A DNA stretch of 64,000 nucleotides from the NCBI GenBank assembly GCA_951828235.1, contig OX639965.1, positions 2,708,129-2,772,128 on the forward strand, given 5' to 3'. Under the pieces are notes generated by a model. The model searched no databases and had not been told where the DNA came from. It saw nothing but the letters and a program-made list of their open reading frames with translations. The stretch is from an uncultured Gammaproteobacteria bacterium. GTDB lineage: Bacteria > Pseudomonadota > Gammaproteobacteria > Steroidobacterales > Foliamicaceae. Shown piece by piece: positions 61,157 to 64,000 of the stretch. Position 1 is the first letter of the stretch; every line of letters starts with the position of its first letter. A program made the translations under genes and the position numbers.

Positions 61157-62593
61157 ATGATCGCTTCCATTGCACGCAAGGAATTCTCCGAAATCGTGCG
61201 CGACGGGCGGTTCAAATGGACCGCCGGGATCATGGCGCTGCTGCTGCTGACGGCGTTGGCCGCCGGTTACCAGAAATACAGCGCCCATATGGACATCCAG
61301 CGGCTCTCGCAGGACCAGACCAACGCCCAGTGGCTCAATCAGGGCGACAAGAATCCGCATTCCGGCGCGCACTACGGAAACTACGCCTTCAAACCGGCCG
61401 GGCCGCTGGCGTTCTTCGACAACGGCATCAACAACTACGCCGGCACCGCGCTGTTCATGGAGGCGCACAAGCAGAACTTCGCGGTCGGCCGCCCGGCAAC
61501 GGACCAGAGTTCCATCGGGCGCTTCGGCGACCTGAGCGGGGCCATGATTCTGCAGCTGCTGATGCCGCTGCTGATCATCTTTCTCGGGTTCACCGCTTTT
61601 TCCGGCGAGCGCGAGAGCGGAACGCTACGCCAGGTAATGAGCATGGGCGTAAGCAATCGCCAGCTCCTCTGGGGCAAGGCTCTGGGAATCGGCGTTGCGG
61701 TCCTGCTGGTTGTCGGAATTTGCGCGCTGGCCGGCGGCGTGGCGCTATCCCTGGCCGACCTGTCGGCCGACAACGAATCGCTGGGCGCGCGGGTCGCGCT
61801 TTTGTCGGCATCCTATTTGCTCTACGGGGCCGTATTCCTGTTCCTCACGCTGGCGGTGTCGGCCTGGGCGAAGACCGCCCGCACGGCCCTGATGGTCCTT
61901 GTAGGATTCTGGGCGTTCGCGGGATTTCTGGCGCCGAAGGCCGCGGTGGAGATCTCCAAGGCGGTTCATCCGACCCCGGCCTTCGGAAAGTGGATGGCGG
62001 ACATGCGCTCGCACCAGATGCGCGGGTTCGACGGCGTGCCCCCCTTCGTCCGCTTCGAGCAGGAAGCGGCGGACATCTTCGCCCAATACGGGGCGTCCTC
62101 GGTGGCCGAGCTTCCGGTGTATGTCGGCGCGCTGCGCCTGCAGAAATTCGAGGAATACGATTTCCCCGTCTTTGAGGAGCATTACGGCCGGCTGCGCGAC
62201 TCCTATATGAACCAGCGAAGGCTGCAGGACCGGGTCGGCATCGCAGCCCCGACCCTCCCGCTGCGGTCGCTGTCGATGGCCCTGTCCGGCACCGATCTGA
62301 TCCGGCACATCAACTTCGCCGATGCGGCCGAGGCCTACCGTCGGGACATGGTGCTCAAGGTCAACAATTACCTCGCTACGGCAGCGTCAAGCTTCAACAC
62401 GCCCGGGAGCGGTACGTTCGTTGCGGATGAGGCGGTATTCGCAATGGTGCCCCCGTTCGAATTCAAGTCGCAGGGACTTGGCGCGACCCTTTCCGAACAT
62501 GCCGGCAACTTCATTGCCCTGCTGCTCTGGCTGTGTCTTTCCTTGGCGCTCGCCTTGTGGGCCGTCCGCCGCCTGAGCGTGGAGGAAGACTGA
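61157..62593 (+). CDS. ABC-2 type permease, DUF3526-like
   Basis: 478 aa from ATG 61157 (ribosome site GAGGAAA). One N-terminal helix (about 20-38), a large extracytoplasmic loop to about 150, then helices around 160-290 (MILQLLMPLLIIFLGFTAFSGERESGTLR), a second large periplasmic domain (290-450) and a final helix. The FSGERESGTLRQ motif after the second helix is typical of ABC-2 permeases. It is translationally coupled to the next permease (TGATG). Confidence 0.88.
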   Translation: MIASIARKEFSEIVRDGRFKWTAGIMALLLLTALAAGYQKYSAHMDIQRLSQDQTNAQWLNQGDKNPHSGAHYGNYAFKPAGPLAFFDNGINNYAGTALFMEAHKQNFAVGRPATDQSSIGRFGDLSGAMILQLLMPLLIIFLGFTAFSGERESGTLRQVMSMGVSNRQLLWGKALGIGVAVLLVVGICALAGGVALSLADLSADNESLGARVALLSASYLLYGAVFLFLTLAVSAWAKTARTALMVLVGFWAFAGFLAPKAAVEISKAVHPTPAFGKWMADMRSHQMRGFDGVPPFVRFEQEAADIFAQYGASSVAELPVYVGALRLQKFEEYDFPVFEEHYGRLRDSYMNQRRLQDRVGIAAPTLPLRSLSMALSGTDLIRHINFADAAEAYRRDMVLKVNNYLATAASSFNTPGSGTFVADEAVFAMVPPFEFKSQGLGATLSEHAGNFIALLLWLCLSLALALWAVRRLSVEED

Positions 62594-64000
62594 TGAAACG
62601 AATCATTATTTCGCACGAGACTCGGCAGCTCTTCCGTTCAGGGGCATTCCGCTCGCTGCTTGTCCTGATTGCGGGAGCGATCGCGTTCGCCGCCTGGTCC
62701 GGCCAGCGTTCCATCGACCGTCAGGTCGAAGGCGCCAACGCGGCGATTGCGTTCGAGGACAGCCGCCGAGGCAGGATGCGCGCGGACACGGAAAGATACG
62801 AGGCGCAGGTCCTGGCGGAGGGCGGGGAATACCAGTTCGCCTCCGCGCGGCACGCTCCGGGCGCCGGGCCCCCACAGGGCACCAACGCCGGCGCCGTCGG
62901 CGCCGAAACGTCCAAGTACCTCACGATGCCTGCCACCGGTCTGGCCTCGTTTTCGATCGGCCAGAGCGACATCCAGCTCAACTACGTTCCGGTGTCGATG
63001 AATCCGACGATGAACATCACCAGGAACAACGAGCTGGAAAACCCGGTCAATCTCATGACCGGGGCCTTCGACATCGCGTTCGTGGTGATCTTTCTGCTGC
63101 CCATATTCGTTCTGGCGATCAGCTACGATCTGCTGTCCAGCGAGAAGGAAAGGGGAACGCTGGCGATGATCCTGGCGCACCCGATCTCGCTCAGGGAACT
63201 GATGGCGTCCAAGATCATTGCGCGCGCCGGCGTTTTGCTTGCGGGCGTTCTGTTGCTGGGGCTGCTGGCGCTGTTCGCCGTGGGTGCGAACCTGGGCTCG
63301 ACCGATACCTGGGCGCGTTTTGGACTGTGGATGTCGGCGACGCTGGTGTACACGCTCTTCTGGTTCGCCATGTCGGTGCTGGTGAATGTGTACGGCAAGA
63401 ACTCGGCAGCCAACGGCATCGCGCTGGCCGGAACGTGGCTGGCCCTCGTGGTGGTCGTGCCCACGCTGGTAAGCCTGCTGGCCACCACCATCTATCCGGC
63501 GCCGTCGCGCATGGAACTGACCACGGCGGCACGGGAAGCGCAGACTGCAGCCGAGAAGAACTACATGGCCCGGCTGGACGAGTACTACTACGACCATCTC
63601 GAATTCGTGCCGGAGGGCGATGAGAGGGCAATGGATTTCCTTACCGTGGCGATGTCCAACCGCAATGCGATCGACAAGGCGGTGCGGCCGCTTTACGACG
63701 AGTTCCAGGCGCAATTGAACCGTCAGGAGAGCCTGGTGCAGCGATTCCAGTTCATCTCGCCCGCGATCATGATGCAATTGGCGCTGAATGAAATCTCCGG
63801 AACAAGCGCGGACCGGTATGAGCACTTCCTCGGCCAGGTCTACGCTTTCCATGAAGAATGGGGCGAATATTTCACCGTGAGGTTCCTACAGCGCTATCCG
63901 CTCAAGCCCGCGGACTATGACCAGTTTCCGGCGTTTGAGTACCGGGAGGAGCCGTTCGGCACGGTGCTGATGCGCCTGCTTCCGTCACTATTGGGGATGC
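62593..64000 (+). CDS. ABC-2 type permease, partial at window end
   Basis: Starts at ATG 62593 and stays open to the last base (469 codons seen, no stop). Same layout as the preceding permease: N-terminal helix (LLVLIAGAIAFAAWSG), extracytoplasmic loop, helix IAFVVIFLLPIFVLAISYDL followed by LSSEKERGTLAMILAHP, then several helices and a periplasmic domain. The two probably pair as a heterodimer with the ATPase. The 3' end lies beyond the window. Confidence 0.87.
   Translation, partial: MKRIIISHETRQLFRSGAFRSLLVLIAGAIAFAAWSGQRSIDRQVEGANAAIAFEDSRRGRMRADTERYEAQVLAEGGEYQFASARHAPGAGPPQGTNAGAVGAETSKYLTMPATGLASFSIGQSDIQLNYVPVSMNPTMNITRNNELENPVNLMTGAFDIAFVVIFLLPIFVLAISYDLLSSEKERGTLAMILAHPISLRELMASKIIARAGVLLAGVLLLGLLALFAVGANLGSTDTWARFGLWMSATLVYTLFWFAMSVLVNVYGKNSAANGIALAGTWLALVVVVPTLVSLLATTIYPAPSRMELTTAAREAQTAAEKNYMARLDEYYYDHLEFVPEGDERAMDFLTVAMSNRNAIDKAVRPLYDEFQAQLNRQESLVQRFQFISPAIMMQLALNEISGTSADRYEHFLGQVYAFHEEWGEYFTVRFLQRYPLKPADYDQFPAFEYREEPFGTVLMRLLPSLLGM

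Noticed and set aside
1..64000. CRISPR arrays, rRNA genes, prophage modules
   Set aside because: No regularly spaced direct repeats, no rRNA sequence and no phage structural genes are visible in the window.

Overview
The window reads as a chromosomal segment of a GC-rich (about 60-65 percent), aerobic, probably marine gammaproteobacterium. The grounds are the glyA-rib-nusB-thiL-pgpA gene order, a Vibrio-type TonB2 energising operon preceded by a DUF3450 gene, two large TonB-dependent receptors, an ETF-ubiquinone oxidoreductase, a DmdC-type acyl-CoA dehydrogenase, XerD, a TorF-type porin beside amtB, and a tRNA with an encoded CCA end. This is inference from gene content; there is no rRNA or marker phylogeny here. 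Genes are dense and no gap exceeds 300 bases.

Layout. 1-7.7 kb (+): glyA, then the riboflavin set ribD-ribE-ribBX-ribH, nusB, thiL, pgpA and an MFS exporter, mostly with overlapping or touching ends. 7.7-13.1 kb (-): an FAH-family protein, acetoacetyl-CoA synthetase and a TonB receptor. 13.2-16.1 kb: ETF-QO (+) and a thiolase (-), converging on a pair of hairpins. 16.1-21.7 kb (+): DUF3450, TtpC-like proton channel, ExbB, two ExbDs, TonB and a TPR protein, a complete energiser for outer-membrane receptors such as the two in this window. 21.7-24.0 kb: two different IS630-family elements side by side sharing one TA. 24.1-27.9 kb: plsC-like acyltransferase (-), xerD (+), quinone oxidoreductase (-), moaA (+).

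28.0-35.5 kb holds a signalling neighbourhood: TorF porin, AmtB ammonium transporter and a STAS antagonist on the plus strand, facing a minus-strand operon of response regulator/PP2C phosphatase, RsbW-like kinase, orphan periplasmic binding protein and large histidine kinase. Together they form an apparently complete two-component plus partner-switching chain. 35.6-37.7 kb: nadA (-) and a divergent Nudix/winged-helix NrtR-like regulator, with a palindrome over a good nadA promoter. Next come tRNA-Val(GAC) and, 24 bases later, an Lhr-type giant helicase. 42.2-48.2 kb: an FAD-linked oxidase, an unrecognised secreted protein, two DUF1838 proteins and a vapBC toxin-antitoxin pair. 48.4-51.3 kb: acyl-CoA dehydrogenase and a trans-sulfuration PLP enzyme.

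51.3-60.3 kb is a uronate/polysaccharide island with visibly lower GC. On the minus strand are TonB receptor, 2-oxo acid hydratase-family protein, LacI regulator and kduI. On the plus strand are a secreted pectate-lyase-like beta-helix protein and an Nramp-fold transporter lacking the metal-binding motif. One perfect LacI-type palindrome lies between the two divergent promoters. The likely flow is receptor uptake, periplasmic cleavage, inner-membrane transport by the Nramp-like protein, then KduI and hydratase. The lyase activity, the transported substrate and the hydratase role are inferred. 60.4-64.0 kb: an ABC exporter ATPase with two ABC-2 permeases, the last cut by the window end.
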